From: Jiangella sp. DSM 45060 | GTDB lineage: Bacteria > Actinomycetota > Actinomycetes > Jiangellales > Jiangellaceae | Length of the DNA stretch: 64,000 nucleotides | Reading direction: 5' to 3' | Assembly (NCBI RefSeq): GCF_900105175.1 | Contig: NZ_LT629771.1 | Span: 3,853,501 to 3,917,500 of the forward strand | In this document: positions 28,185 to 36,646 of the stretch, piece by piece | Layout of the letters: the number at the start of each line of letters is the position of its first letter | Numbering within the stretch: position 1 is the stretch's first letter | The notes under the pieces: generated by a model | What the model saw: only the letters and a program-made list of their open reading frames with translations | Database searches by the model: none | What the model was told of the DNA's origin: nothing | Made by a program: the position numbers and the translations under genes

Positions 28185-28937
28185 ATGAAGATCGTCGTCA
28201 TCGGCGGCACCGGCCTCGTCGGCTCGAAGGTCGTCGAGTTGCTCACCGGCCAGGGCCACGACGCCGTGGCCGCGGCGCCGAACACCGGCGTGAACACGCT
28301 GACGGGCGAAGGGCTGGCCGAGGCACTCGACGGGGCGGACGTCGTCGTCGACGTGTCGAACTCGCCGTCGTTCGAGGCCGCGGCCGTGCTGGAGTTCTTC
28401 CGGACGTCCACCACGAACCTGCTCACCGCGGAGCAGAGGGCCGGCGTCGGGCACCACGTCGCGCTGTCCGTCGTCGGCACCGACCGGCTGGCCGAGAGCG
28501 GCTACTTCCGGGCCAAGATCGCCCAGGAGCAGCTCATCACCGAGTCGCCGGTGCCCTACTCGATCGTCCACGCCACCCAGTTCTTCGAGTTCCTGAAGGG
28601 CATCACCGACGAGGCCACCCACGACGGCGTCGTCAGCCTGGCGCCGGTGCACATCCAGCCGATGGCCGCGCGGGACGTGTCGGCGGCCGTCGCCGAGGTC
28701 GCCGCCGGCCCGCCGCTGAACGGCGTCGTCGAGATCGCCGGGCCGGAGCGGTTCCGGCTGGACGAGCTGGTCCGCACGGCGCTCGCCGCCACGCACGACC
28801 CGCGTGAGGTCCGCGCCGACCCCGGCGCGCGCTACTTCGGCGCCGTCCTCGGCGAGGACACCCTGGTCCCGGCCGACGACGCCCGTCGCGGGCCGACCAC
28901 GCTGGCTGAGTGGCAGGCGGCGCAGCCGAGCCGGTAG
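28185..28937 (+). CDS. Atypical SDR (NmrA-like) oxidoreductase
   Basis: 250 residues. It opens MKIVVIGGTGLVGSKVVELL, an NAD(P)-binding GxxGxxG of atypical SDRs. It then shows ALDGADVVVDVSNSPSF, VALSVVGTDRL, YFRAKIAQEQLI (the Y-x-x-A-K is displaced, as in NmrA proteins) and VPYSIVHATQFFEFL. It probably binds NADP(H) and reduces a small molecule. It is 19 bp upstream of an ECF41 sigma gene; oxidoreductases of this type are typical ECF41 targets. Confidence 0.88.
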   Translation: MKIVVIGGTGLVGSKVVELLTGQGHDAVAAAPNTGVNTLTGEGLAEALDGADVVVDVSNSPSFEAAAVLEFFRTSTTNLLTAEQRAGVGHHVALSVVGTDRLAESGYFRAKIAQEQLITESPVPYSIVHATQFFEFLKGITDEATHDGVVSLAPVHIQPMAARDVSAAVAEVAAGPPLNGVVEIAGPERFRLDELVRTALAATHDPREVRADPGARYFGAVLGEDTLVPADDARRGPTTLAEWQAAQPSR

Positions 28938-28956
28938 CGCCGTATACCGTGGTCCC

Positions 28957-29823
28957 GTGACCACGGACGGCGTCGCCGAGTTCCTCGACGTTCGGCCGCA
29001 GCTGTTCGGCATCGCCTACCGCATGCTGGGCAGCGTCGCGGAGGCCGAGGACATCGTCCAGGACGCGTGGATCCGCTGGCAGCGCACCAACCGCGACGAG
29101 GTCCAGAACCCGGCCGCCTTCCTCACCACCACGGCGACCCGGCTGGCGCTGACGGCGGCGACGTCGGCCCGTGCCCGGCGCGAGACCTACCCGGGCGAGT
29201 GGCTGCCGGAACCGGTCGACACCAGCGACGATCCCGCGCTGGGCGCCGAGCGGGCCGAGGCGCTCGACCTCGCCGCCATGCTGCTGCTCGAGCGGCTCAG
29301 CCCGGCCGAGCGGGCCGTGTACGTCCTGCACGAGGCGTTCGACTACCCGTACCGCCGCATCGGCGAGATCCTGGAGATCTCCGAGCCGCACGCCCGCCAG
29401 CTGGCCCGGCGGGCGCGGCTCGCGCTGGAGTCCGGCCGGGCCGAGCCGGCCCCGCCCGGCGTGCGCCGCCGCCTGGTCGAGACGTTCGTCGCGGCCGCCC
29501 GCGACGGCGACCTCGAGGCCCTGGAGCGCCTCTTCACCGAGGACGTCACCGCCCGCTCCGACGGCGGTGGCAAGGTGCACGCCTCGCGCGTCGACCTCCA
29601 GGGCGTCGAGCGGGTGCTGCTGTTCATCGACAACATCCTGCGCAAGTACTGGAACGAGGCCACCTTCACCGTCGTCGACGCGAACGGCGGCAGCGCCCTG
29701 CTGGTCACGAACGCCGACGGCGTCGCACAGGCCGTCCTCGCCCTCGACGTCACCGCCCGCGGCGTCGAGCGGGTGCTCTTCGTGGTGAATCCCGACAAAC
29801 TGCGCGGCTTCGGCCGGCAATAG
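28957..29823 (+). CDS. sigJ: ECF41-family RNA polymerase sigma factor (SigJ-like)
   Basis: 288 residues from a GTG at 28957. Region 2 (FGIAYRMLGSVAEAEDIVQD, WIRWQR) and region 4 (LSPAERAVYVLHEAFDYPY, RIGEILEISEPHARQL) are followed by a SnoaL-like C-terminal domain (about 185-288). The two ECF41 signatures, WLPEP (in GEWLPEPVD) and DGGGK, are present. In this group the C-terminal extension, not an anti-sigma factor, controls activity. It likely transcribes the upstream SDR and itself from the TGTCAC/CGTC promoter. Confidence 0.92.
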   Translation: MTTDGVAEFLDVRPQLFGIAYRMLGSVAEAEDIVQDAWIRWQRTNRDEVQNPAAFLTTTATRLALTAATSARARRETYPGEWLPEPVDTSDDPALGAERAEALDLAAMLLLERLSPAERAVYVLHEAFDYPYRRIGEILEISEPHARQLARRARLALESGRAEPAPPGVRRRLVETFVAAARDGDLEALERLFTEDVTARSDGGGKVHASRVDLQGVERVLLFIDNILRKYWNEATFTVVDANGGSALLVTNADGVAQAVLALDVTARGVERVLFVVNPDKLRGFGRQ

Positions 29824-30255
29824 TCAGCCGGCCGGGACGACGAGGCGCTCCGGCGGGATCACCGCGACGCCGGCGATCTCGATCATCGCCTCGGGCTGCC
29901 AGAGCGCCGTGGTGCCGATGCCCGCCATCGCGGGGTAGACCGGGCCGGCCAACTCGCGCCACACCGCGCCGATCTCCTTGCCGTGCGCCTGATAGTCGGG
30001 GATGTCGGTGAGGTAGATCGTGACGTTGACGAGGTCACCGGGCTCGCCGCCGGCGTGGGCCAGGGTGGCGAGCAGGTTGGCGAAGGCCTGGCGGAACTGC
30101 ACGACGATGCCGCCGGGGACGATGCGCATCGCCGCGTCGAGGGCCGTCTGGCCGCCGAGGTACAGCGTGTTCCCGCTCAGCGTCCCGTGCGAGTAGCCGC
30201 GCGGCTCCGGCAGGGACGGAGGGTTCACCGGAACGGCGGTCGCGCTCGTCGCCAT
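29824..30255 (-). CDS. RidA-family enamine/imine deaminase
   Basis: 143 residues from the ATG at 30255 (GGAG 8 nt upstream). Typical RidA/YjgF pieces are visible: PRGYSHGTLSGNTLYLGGQT, FRQAFANLLATLAHAGGEP, LVNVTIYLTDI and a C-terminal ALWQPEAMIEIAGVAVI. E in PEAMIEI corresponds to the catalytic-site Glu; the Arg of the usual R-x-A-V is replaced by the TTALWQP segment, so substrate preference may differ. RidA proteins hydrolyse reactive enamines/imines. It is divergent from the aryl-CoA operon; an imine-forming step there would explain it. Confidence 0.88.
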   Translation of the reverse strand: MATSATAVPVNPPSLPEPRGYSHGTLSGNTLYLGGQTALDAAMRIVPGGIVVQFRQAFANLLATLAHAGGEPGDLVNVTIYLTDIPDYQAHGKEIGAVWRELAGPVYPAMAGIGTTALWQPEAMIEIAGVAVIPPERLVVPAG

Positions 30256-30302
30256 GGCTGGGACTCCTGTGACGGGGATCGTGACGGCACCGTAGCAGTC
30301 TA

Positions 30303-30331
30303 TTGACAAGCTCTCAACGGTCGTGCAAATT
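30303..30331 (+). promoter_or_regulatory. Promoter of the aryl-CoA operon
   Basis: TTGACA (30303-30308), 17-nt spacer, CAAATT (30326-30331), 7 nt before the cupin ATG, suggesting a nearly leaderless mRNA. The -35 overlaps an imperfect palindrome TTGACAAGCTCTCAA, a candidate site for the operon's PaaX repressor. Confidence 0.6.
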
Positions 30332-30338
30332 CTGAAAT

Positions 30339-30824
30339 ATGGAGCCCGACCTCAGCAAGTACGTCCTCGAGGGCGACGCCTCGATGTACGCGAGCGAGAG
30401 CGGCCTGGTCGTGCCGGTCGTCACCCGGGCCGGAACCGAGCCGGCCGACACCGGGCAGTCGGACGGCGCCACCCGGATCTCCGGCGTGAGCATTCAGCAC
30501 ACCCCCGCCACCCGCCTCTGGTTCGGGAAGGTCCGCAACGAGGCCGGCTACCGCTCGGTCCCGCACCACCACGGCGAGGCCGAGACCGGCGGCTACGTGC
30601 TCTCCGGCCGCGCCCGCATCTACTTCGGCGAACGGTTCGCGGACTATCTCGACCTCGAGGAGGGCGACTGGGTGTTCGTCCCGCCGTTCCTGCCGCACGT
30701 CGAGTGCAACCTCGACCGCAACCGGCCGCTGACCTGGATGACGACGCGGACGCCGGAGAACATCGTGGTCAACCTCCCGCAGGTCGACGACGCGGACCTG
30801 CGGCACTGGACGGACCGCCCGTGA
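30339..30824 (+). CDS. Cupin-domain protein of the aryl-CoA operon
   Basis: 161-residue single-domain cupin. The metal-site motif is YRSVPHHHGEAETGGYVLSG, with the second motif GDWVFVPPFLPHVECN. It is too short to be a gentisate dioxygenase (bicupin of about 340-380 residues) and lacks its spacing. It is first in a five-gene coupled operon: its TGA overlaps the thioesterase GTG. Small cupins of this kind accompany 2-aminobenzoate/salicylate CoA pathways, where their step is not established. Confidence 0.85.
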   Translation: MEPDLSKYVLEGDASMYASESGLVVPVVTRAGTEPADTGQSDGATRISGVSIQHTPATRLWFGKVRNEAGYRSVPHHHGEAETGGYVLSGRARIYFGERFADYLDLEEGDWVFVPPFLPHVECNLDRNRPLTWMTTRTPENIVVNLPQVDDADLRHWTDRP

Positions 30825-31780
30825 ACGGGCCGCAACCGGACAGCGGGCCGCAACCGGACGCCGCGCCGCCCACCTCGCGGATCCTGTCGGCGGCCCTGAC
30901 GCTGAAGCCGGCCCACGCGGAACACTTCGACCTCGCGTTCACCGCGACGACGCAGCCGTGCCCGTGGCCGAAGGCGTATGGCGGCGACCTCGTCGCCCAG
31001 GCGGCCGCCGCCGCCATGCGGTCGGTCACCGACGGCAAGACGCTGCACTCGATGCACTCGTATTTCATGCGCCCGGCCGACATCGGCATGGAGGTGCGGT
31101 ACGAGGTCGAGCTGCTGCGCGACGGCCGCGGCTACTCCACCCGCCAGGTCCGCGCCTTCCAGAACGGCAAGCCGGTCTACGTCTGCGTGGCGAGCTTCGC
31201 CGCGGGCGAGCCGGGCGGGACGTTCGCGGCGGCGTACCCGGACGGCGTCGCCCCGCCGGAGCGGGTGCCGAGCTCGGCCGCGTACCTCGACGGCCGCAGC
31301 GGCGGCACCATGACCGACGAGTCCAAGCGGTACTGGTCCACCGGCCGCGGCTTCGACCAGCGCCACGTCCCCGGTCCGGTGTACCTCACCGTCGACGGGG
31401 AACGGCTGCCGCACCAGGCCGTCTGGGTGCGGCCGTTCGACCCGCTGCGCCAGGTCGACGGGCTCACCGACGCCCAGCGCGACCTCGCGGCGCTCGCGTA
31501 CGTCTGCGACTACACGATCCTCGAGCCGCTGCTGCGCGTGCTCGGCCTGCCCTGGGCCGCGGAGGGCCTGGTGACGGCCAGCCTCGACCACGCCATGTGG
31601 TTCCACCGGGCGCCGGCGACGGACGTGCTCGGCGGCTGGCTGCTCTACGCGCAGCAGGCCGTCGCCGCCGACGCCGGGCGCGGCGTCGGGCTCGGCCACT
31701 TCTTCGCCCCCGACCACACGCACCTGGCGACCGTCGTCCAGGAGGGCGTGCTGCGGTACGACGACGGAGGACCGCGATGA
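30821..31780 (+). CDS. Acyl-CoA thioesterase II (TesB-like)
   Basis: 319 residues from a GTG overlapping the cupin stop. It is a double hot-dog thioesterase: first half PWPKAYGGDLVAQAAAAAM and LHSMHSYFMRPADIG, second half LAYVCDYTILEPLLRVLG, ASLDHAMWFHR and QEGVL. The conserved GG near the N-terminus and the D in ASLDHAMWF are catalytic-site positions in TesB proteins. The N-terminus has a PQPDSG/PQPDAA repeat. It may release dead-end aryl-CoA and regenerate CoA. Coupled to the ligase gene by ATGA. Confidence 0.9.
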   Translation: MNGPQPDSGPQPDAAPPTSRILSAALTLKPAHAEHFDLAFTATTQPCPWPKAYGGDLVAQAAAAAMRSVTDGKTLHSMHSYFMRPADIGMEVRYEVELLRDGRGYSTRQVRAFQNGKPVYVCVASFAAGEPGGTFAAAYPDGVAPPERVPSSAAYLDGRSGGTMTDESKRYWSTGRGFDQRHVPGPVYLTVDGERLPHQAVWVRPFDPLRQVDGLTDAQRDLAALAYVCDYTILEPLLRVLGLPWAAEGLVTASLDHAMWFHRAPATDVLGGWLLYAQQAVAADAGRGVGLGHFFAPDHTHLATVVQEGVLRYDDGGPR

Positions 31781-33414
31781 CGCTCAGCCACTCGGCGTAC
31801 GCCGACACCTTCGCCCGCGACAACCTGCCACCGGCCGAGCAGTGGCCGACGATGGAGTTCACCACCCCGGACCTCGACTACCCCGAGCGGCTCAACGCGG
31901 CCGCCGAGCTCGTCGACCGCGCCGTCGCCACCTACGGCGCGGACCGCCCGGCCGTGCGGACCCCCGCCGGCGAGCTGTGGACGTACGGCGAGCTGCGGGA
32001 ACGGGCCGACCGCGTCGCCCACGTGCTCGTCGACGACCTCGGCCTGGTGCCCGGCAACCGGGTGCTCATCCGGTCGCCCAACAACCCGTGGACGGTGGCC
32101 GCCTGGCTCGGCGTCCTCAAGGCCGGCGGCATCGCCGTCACGACGATGGCCGCGCTCCGCGAGCGCGAGCTGACGCCGATCGTCGAGAAGACCCGGCCGG
32201 TCATCGCGCTCGTCGACCACCGCTTCGTCGACGACGTCGTCGCGGTGCGAGCGGCCGCGGCCCCGGACCTGCGCATCGTCGCCTACGGCGGCGACGCCGA
32301 CGACGACCTCACCAGGAGGGTCGCGACGAAGCCGGCGAGCTTCACCGCCGTCGACACCGCCGCGGACGACGTCGCCCTGCTCGGCCCGACCTCGGGCAGC
32401 ACGGGGACGCCGAAGATCACGATGCACTTCCACCGCGATGTGCTCTCCATCGACAACACGTTCGGCAAGCACGTGCTGCGGCTGCGGCCCGACGACGTCG
32501 TCGCGGCCAGCCCGCCGCTCGGGTTCACCTTCGGCCTCGGCATGCTGGTCGTCTTCACGTTCCGGGCCGGGGCCTGCGCCTTCCTGACCGAGGCGGCGGC
32601 GCCGGCCCAGCTGGCCGACCTGATCTCGGCCCACGGGGTCACGGTGCTGGCCACCGCGCCCACCGCCTACCGGCAGATCGTCCGGTGCGGGAAGGGCGAC
32701 CAGCTGGCCGGCCTGCGGGTCGCCGTCAGCGCCGGCGAGCACCTGCCGAAGTCGACCTGGCAGCAGCTGCACGACGACCACGGCCTCGAGGTCATCGACG
32801 GCATCGGCGCGACCGAGCTGCTGCACATCTTCATCTCCGCGGCCGGCGACGACATCCGCCCGGGCGCCACCGGCAAGCCCGTCCCCGGCTTCCGCGCCAC
32901 CATCCTCGACGCCGACGGCGCGGAGGCCCCGGCGGGCGTCGCGGGCCGGCTGGCCGTCATCGGCCCGGTCGGCTGCCGGTACCTCGACGACCCGCGCCAG
33001 GCCGGCTACGTCGTCGGCGGCTGGAACGTCACGGGCGACACGTTCGTGCGCGACGACGACGGCTACTTCTGGTACCGGGCCCGCACCGACGACCTGATCG
33101 TGTCGTCGGGCTACAACATCAGCGGTCCCGAGGTCGAGGCCGCGATCGACGCCCACCCCGACGTCGTCGAGTGCGGCGTCGTGGCCGCACCGGACCCCGA
33201 GCGCGGCTCGGTCGTCTGCGCGTTCGTCGTGCTGGGCGAAGGGGTGACGGGCGACGACGCGAAGGTGGAGGAGCTGCAGTCGTTCGTCAAGGGCGAGCTG
33301 GCCCCGTACAAGTACCCGCGGAAGGTGTTGTTCCTGCCCGCGCTCCCCCGCAACACCAGCGGCAAGCTGCAGCGCTTCAAGCTGCGGCAGCTCCTGGAGA
33401 CAGAACCGGCATGA
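31777..33414 (+). CDS. Aryl-CoA ligase (2-aminobenzoate/benzoate type)
   Basis: 545-residue AMP-forming ligase that activates an aromatic acid to its CoA thioester. ANL motifs in order: GPTSGSTGTPKITMHFHRD (A3 phosphate loop), ASPPLGFTFGLG, IDGIGATELLHIFIS (A5), WNVTGDTFVRDDDG (A7 Asp), YRARTDDLIVSSGYNISG (A8 hinge), and NTSGKLQRFKL with the catalytic Lys of A10. The H-F-H-x-D and GATELLHIFIS segments resemble benzoate- and 2-aminobenzoate-CoA ligases rather than fatty acyl ones. The neighbours favour anthranilate or salicylate as substrate. Confidence 0.9.
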   Translation: MTLSHSAYADTFARDNLPPAEQWPTMEFTTPDLDYPERLNAAAELVDRAVATYGADRPAVRTPAGELWTYGELRERADRVAHVLVDDLGLVPGNRVLIRSPNNPWTVAAWLGVLKAGGIAVTTMAALRERELTPIVEKTRPVIALVDHRFVDDVVAVRAAAAPDLRIVAYGGDADDDLTRRVATKPASFTAVDTAADDVALLGPTSGSTGTPKITMHFHRDVLSIDNTFGKHVLRLRPDDVVAASPPLGFTFGLGMLVVFTFRAGACAFLTEAAAPAQLADLISAHGVTVLATAPTAYRQIVRCGKGDQLAGLRVAVSAGEHLPKSTWQQLHDDHGLEVIDGIGATELLHIFISAAGDDIRPGATGKPVPGFRATILDADGAEAPAGVAGRLAVIGPVGCRYLDDPRQAGYVVGGWNVTGDTFVRDDDGYFWYRARTDDLIVSSGYNISGPEVEAAIDAHPDVVECGVVAAPDPERGSVVCAFVVLGEGVTGDDAKVEELQSFVKGELAPYKYPRKVLFLPALPRNTSGKLQRFKLRQLLETEPA

Positions 33415-35795
33415 GGATCGCGATCGCGGGTGGCGGGCCCGGAGGGCTGTACTTCGCGGCCCTGATGAAGGGCCTCGACCCCGGTCACGACGTGACGGTG
33501 TGGGAGCGCAACGCGCCCGACGACACCTTCGGCTTCGGGGTCGTGTTCTCCGACGAGACGCTGGGCGCCATCGAGGGCGCCGACCCCGTCATCCACGACC
33601 GCATGGAGCGCGGGTTCGCCCGCTGGACCGACATCGACGTCGAGGTCGACGGCCACGCGTTCACCGTCGGCGGGCAGGGCTTCGCCGCGATGGGCCGCAA
33701 GGAGCTGCTGGCGATCCTGCGCGAGCGGGCCGCCGAGCTGGGCGTCACGGTGCACTACCGGACGCCGGCGCCGGGACCGGGCGAGCTGCGGGCGTCGTAC
33801 GACCTCGTGGTGGCCGCGGACGGGCTCAACTCGACGATCCGCACCAAGTACGCCGACGTCTTCGGGCCGAACCTCGACCGGCGGGCGAACAAGTACATCT
33901 GGCTCGGCACCGACCTCGTCTTCGAGGCGTTCCAGTTCTTCGTCAAGCAGACGCCGTGGGGCGTCATGCAGATCCACGGCTACCCCTACTCCGACCAGGG
34001 TTCGACGTTCATCGTCGAGATGCACGAGGAGGTGTGGCGCCGGGCCGGCTTCGACGCCACCGAGCACGACGACCTCCCGCCGGGCGCCTCCGACGAGTAC
34101 GCCGTCGGCCGCATCGCCGAGATCTTCGCGGACGAACTGCGCGGACACCGCGTACTCACCAACAACTCGAAGTGGCTCAATTTCCACACCGTGCGCAACG
34201 AGCGCTGGTACGACGGCAACGTCGTGCTGCTCGGCGACGCGGCCCACACGGCGCACTTCTCGATCGGCTCGGGCACGAAGCTGGCCATGGAGGACGCCCT
34301 GGCGCTGGCCGCGTGCCTGCACGAGCAGCCCGGCGTCGGCGCGGCGCTGGCGGCGTACCAGGCCGAGCGCAAGCCGGTCGTCGAGTCGACCCAGCGGGCG
34401 GCGCAGGCGTCGCTGGAGTGGTTCGAGAACATAGGCATGTACGTCCGCCAGGACCGGGCCCAGTTCGTGTTCAACCTGCTCACGAGGTCGCGCCGCATCA
34501 CGTTCGGCAACCTCCGGGAACGCGACCCGGAGTTCGCCGCGCGCATGGAGGCCGAGTTCGCGCGGCTCCACTCGGCCCGCTCGGTGGCGCCGGCGATGTT
34601 CCAGCCGGTGCGCATCGGCCCGCTGGAGCTGAAGAACCGCGTCGTCGTCTCCCCCATGGACATGTATTGCGCCGAGGACGGCCGGCCGAACGAGTTCCAC
34701 CTCGTCCACCTGGGCGCGAAGGCGCTCGGCGGCGCCGGACTGGTCATGACCGAGATGGTCTGCGTCTCGCCCGAGGGCCGCATCTCGCCCGGCTGCACAG
34801 GCATCTGGACCGACGAGCAGCGCGACGCCTGGCGGCGGGTGACGGACTTCGTCCACACCCGGTCGACCGCCAAGATCGGGCTGCAGCTCGGGCACTCGGG
34901 CCGCAAGGGCTCGACCAAGCTGATGTGGGAGGGCATGGACGAGCCGCTCGACGACGGCAACTGGGAGGTCGTCGGCCCGTCGGCGCTGCCGTACGGCGAC
35001 GGCTGCCACCTGCCGCGCGAGGCGACCCGCGCCGACCTCGACCAGGTCGTGGCCGACTTCGTCGCCGCGGCCGAACGCGGCGTCGCGGCCGGGTTCGACC
35101 TGATCGAGCTGCACGCCGCCCACGGCTACCTGCTGAGCTCGTTCCTGTCGCCGGTCGCGAACCGCCGGACCGACGAGTACGGCGGCGCGCTGCCGAACCG
35201 GCTGCGCTTCCCGCTCGAGGTGTTCGACGCGGTGCGCCGCGTGGTGCCCGGCGCCATTCCGGTGACGGTCCGCATCTCCGCGACCGACTGGGTGCCCGGC
35301 GGCACCACCGAGGAGGACGCCGTCGAGATCGCGCGCGCGTTCGCCGAGCACGGCGCCGCCGCCATCGACGTCTCCACGGGCCAGGTCACCAAGGACGAGA
35401 AGCCCGCGTTCGGGCGGTCGTACCAGACGCCGTTCGCCGACCGGATCCGGCACCAGGTCGCCGTCCCCGCGGGCGTCGCCGTCATCGCCGTCGGGGCGAT
35501 CTCGTCCTACGACGACGTCAACTCGATCCTGCTCGCGGGCCGCGCCGATCTCTGCGCGCTCGGCCGGGCCCACCTCTACGACCCGCAGTGGACGCTGCAC
35601 GCGGCGGCCGAGCAGGAGTACCGGGGTCCCGGCGCCGACTGGCCGGACCCCTGGGCCGCCGGGCGGCGTCGTCCGCCGACGGCGCGCACCGACAAGGTCC
35701 CGCCCCGCCTCTCGCTGCTGCGCGACGGCGCCGCCGGCACCGTCCACCTGCGCTGGACCCCGAACCGGCGCGACCAGGCAGAATGGTCGCGATGA
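33411..35795 (+). CDS. Bifunctional aryl-CoA monooxygenase/Old-Yellow-Enzyme reductase
   Basis: 794-residue fusion. Residues 1 to about 390 are a group A flavin monooxygenase (IAIAGGGPGGLYFAAL FAD loop, DLVVAADGLNSTIR, VVLLGDAAHTAHFSIGSGTK). From about 400 an NADH:flavin oxidoreductase of the OYE family follows (MFQPVRIGPLELKNRVVVSP, GLQLGHSGRKGS, LIELHAAHGYLLSSFLSP). This architecture is that of 2-aminobenzoyl-CoA monooxygenase/reductase of Azoarcus and of the salicylyl-CoA 5-hydroxylase/oxidoreductase annotated in Streptomyces. It hydroxylates, and in the anthranilate case also reduces, the ring of the CoA ester. It is coupled to the ligase and to paaX-like by ATGA. Confidence 0.93.
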   Translation: MRIAIAGGGPGGLYFAALMKGLDPGHDVTVWERNAPDDTFGFGVVFSDETLGAIEGADPVIHDRMERGFARWTDIDVEVDGHAFTVGGQGFAAMGRKELLAILRERAAELGVTVHYRTPAPGPGELRASYDLVVAADGLNSTIRTKYADVFGPNLDRRANKYIWLGTDLVFEAFQFFVKQTPWGVMQIHGYPYSDQGSTFIVEMHEEVWRRAGFDATEHDDLPPGASDEYAVGRIAEIFADELRGHRVLTNNSKWLNFHTVRNERWYDGNVVLLGDAAHTAHFSIGSGTKLAMEDALALAACLHEQPGVGAALAAYQAERKPVVESTQRAAQASLEWFENIGMYVRQDRAQFVFNLLTRSRRITFGNLRERDPEFAARMEAEFARLHSARSVAPAMFQPVRIGPLELKNRVVVSPMDMYCAEDGRPNEFHLVHLGAKALGGAGLVMTEMVCVSPEGRISPGCTGIWTDEQRDAWRRVTDFVHTRSTAKIGLQLGHSGRKGSTKLMWEGMDEPLDDGNWEVVGPSALPYGDGCHLPREATRADLDQVVADFVAAAERGVAAGFDLIELHAAHGYLLSSFLSPVANRRTDEYGGALPNRLRFPLEVFDAVRRVVPGAIPVTVRISATDWVPGGTTEEDAVEIARAFAEHGAAAIDVSTGQVTKDEKPAFGRSYQTPFADRIRHQVAVPAGVAVIAVGAISSYDDVNSILLAGRADLCALGRAHLYDPQWTLHAAAEQEYRGPGADWPDPWAAGRRRPPTARTDKVPPRLSLLRDGAAGTVHLRWTPNRRDQAEWSR

Positions 35796-36646
35796 TCCCG
35801 GCCGACGAGAGCGCCCGCACGCGCCGCACGCGCACCGTCATGGTGAGCTTCCTCGGCGCCGTCGTGCGGCGCATGGGCGACTGGATGCCCATCGCCGGCA
35901 CCGTCGACCTCATGGAGCAGCTCGGGCTCGACGCCCGGAGCGTCCGCACGGCGGTGTTCCGGCTCAAGCAGCGCGGCTGGCTCGCCGCCGAGAGCCGAGG
36001 CGGGAAGCGTGGCTACGCGCTCACGCCGGCGGCGGTGAAGGCGCTGGTCGCGGGCGACGAGATCATCTGGCACGCGCGCCAGCCGGCCAACCTCGACGAC
36101 GGCTGGTGCATCGTCAACTTCTCCGTGCCCGAGTCCGAGCGCGCGAAGCGGCACCAGCTGCGCGCCCACCTGGCCTCGCTGGGCTTCGGGAACATCTCCA
36201 CCGCGATGTGGATCGCGCCGGCCCGCATGCGCGGCGCCGCCGAGCAGGCCGTGCGCGAGCTCGGCCTCGACCGCTACGCCGCGATCTTCGTCGGCGCCTA
36301 CGTGGCCGGTCAGGATCTGCGCACCCTGCTCTACGAGAGCTGGGACCTCGCCGGCATCGACCGCCGCTACCGCGAGTTCGTCGCCCGCTTCCAACCCGAG
36401 ATCGCCGCCCTCGACGCCAGCGACGCCGTCGCACCCGAGCGCGCCTTCGTCACCTACCTCACCGCCGTCGACCACTGGCGCAAGCTCCCGTTCCGCGACC
36501 CCGGCCTGCCGCGCGAGGTGCTCGCCGACGACTGGAGCGGCCCCGACGCGCTGGCCGTGTTCGAGCGCCTCGTCACCCTCCTGGAGGGCCGGGCCCTCGC
36601 CCACGCCGCCGGGCACTGGGCGCCCCGGGCGGGGGTGCCGGCTTAG
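35792..36646 (+). CDS. PaaX-family transcriptional repressor
   Basis: 284 residues. The N-terminal winged helix (SFLGAVVRRMGDWMPIAGTV, RSVRTAVFRLKQRGWL) is followed by the PaaX central domain (DDGWCIVNFSVPESERAKRH, LGFGNISTAMWIAP) and the C-terminal PaaX_C helices (YREFVARFQP, RKLPFRDPGLP). PaaX proteins sense aryl-CoA esters; here the ligand is probably the thioester made by this operon, with the operator near 30303. An alternative ATG three codons upstream (35783) is possible; 35792 gives the ATGA coupling seen throughout the operon. Confidence 0.93.
   Translation: MIPADESARTRRTRTVMVSFLGAVVRRMGDWMPIAGTVDLMEQLGLDARSVRTAVFRLKQRGWLAAESRGGKRGYALTPAAVKALVAGDEIIWHARQPANLDDGWCIVNFSVPESERAKRHQLRAHLASLGFGNISTAMWIAPARMRGAAEQAVRELGLDRYAAIFVGAYVAGQDLRTLLYESWDLAGIDRRYREFVARFQPEIAALDASDAVAPERAFVTYLTAVDHWRKLPFRDPGLPREVLADDWSGPDALAVFERLVTLLEGRALAHAAGHWAPRAGVPA

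Noticed and set aside
30339..30824. Gentisate 1,2-dioxygenase
   Set aside because: 161 residues with one cupin domain, too short for the bicupin enzyme and without its motif spacing.
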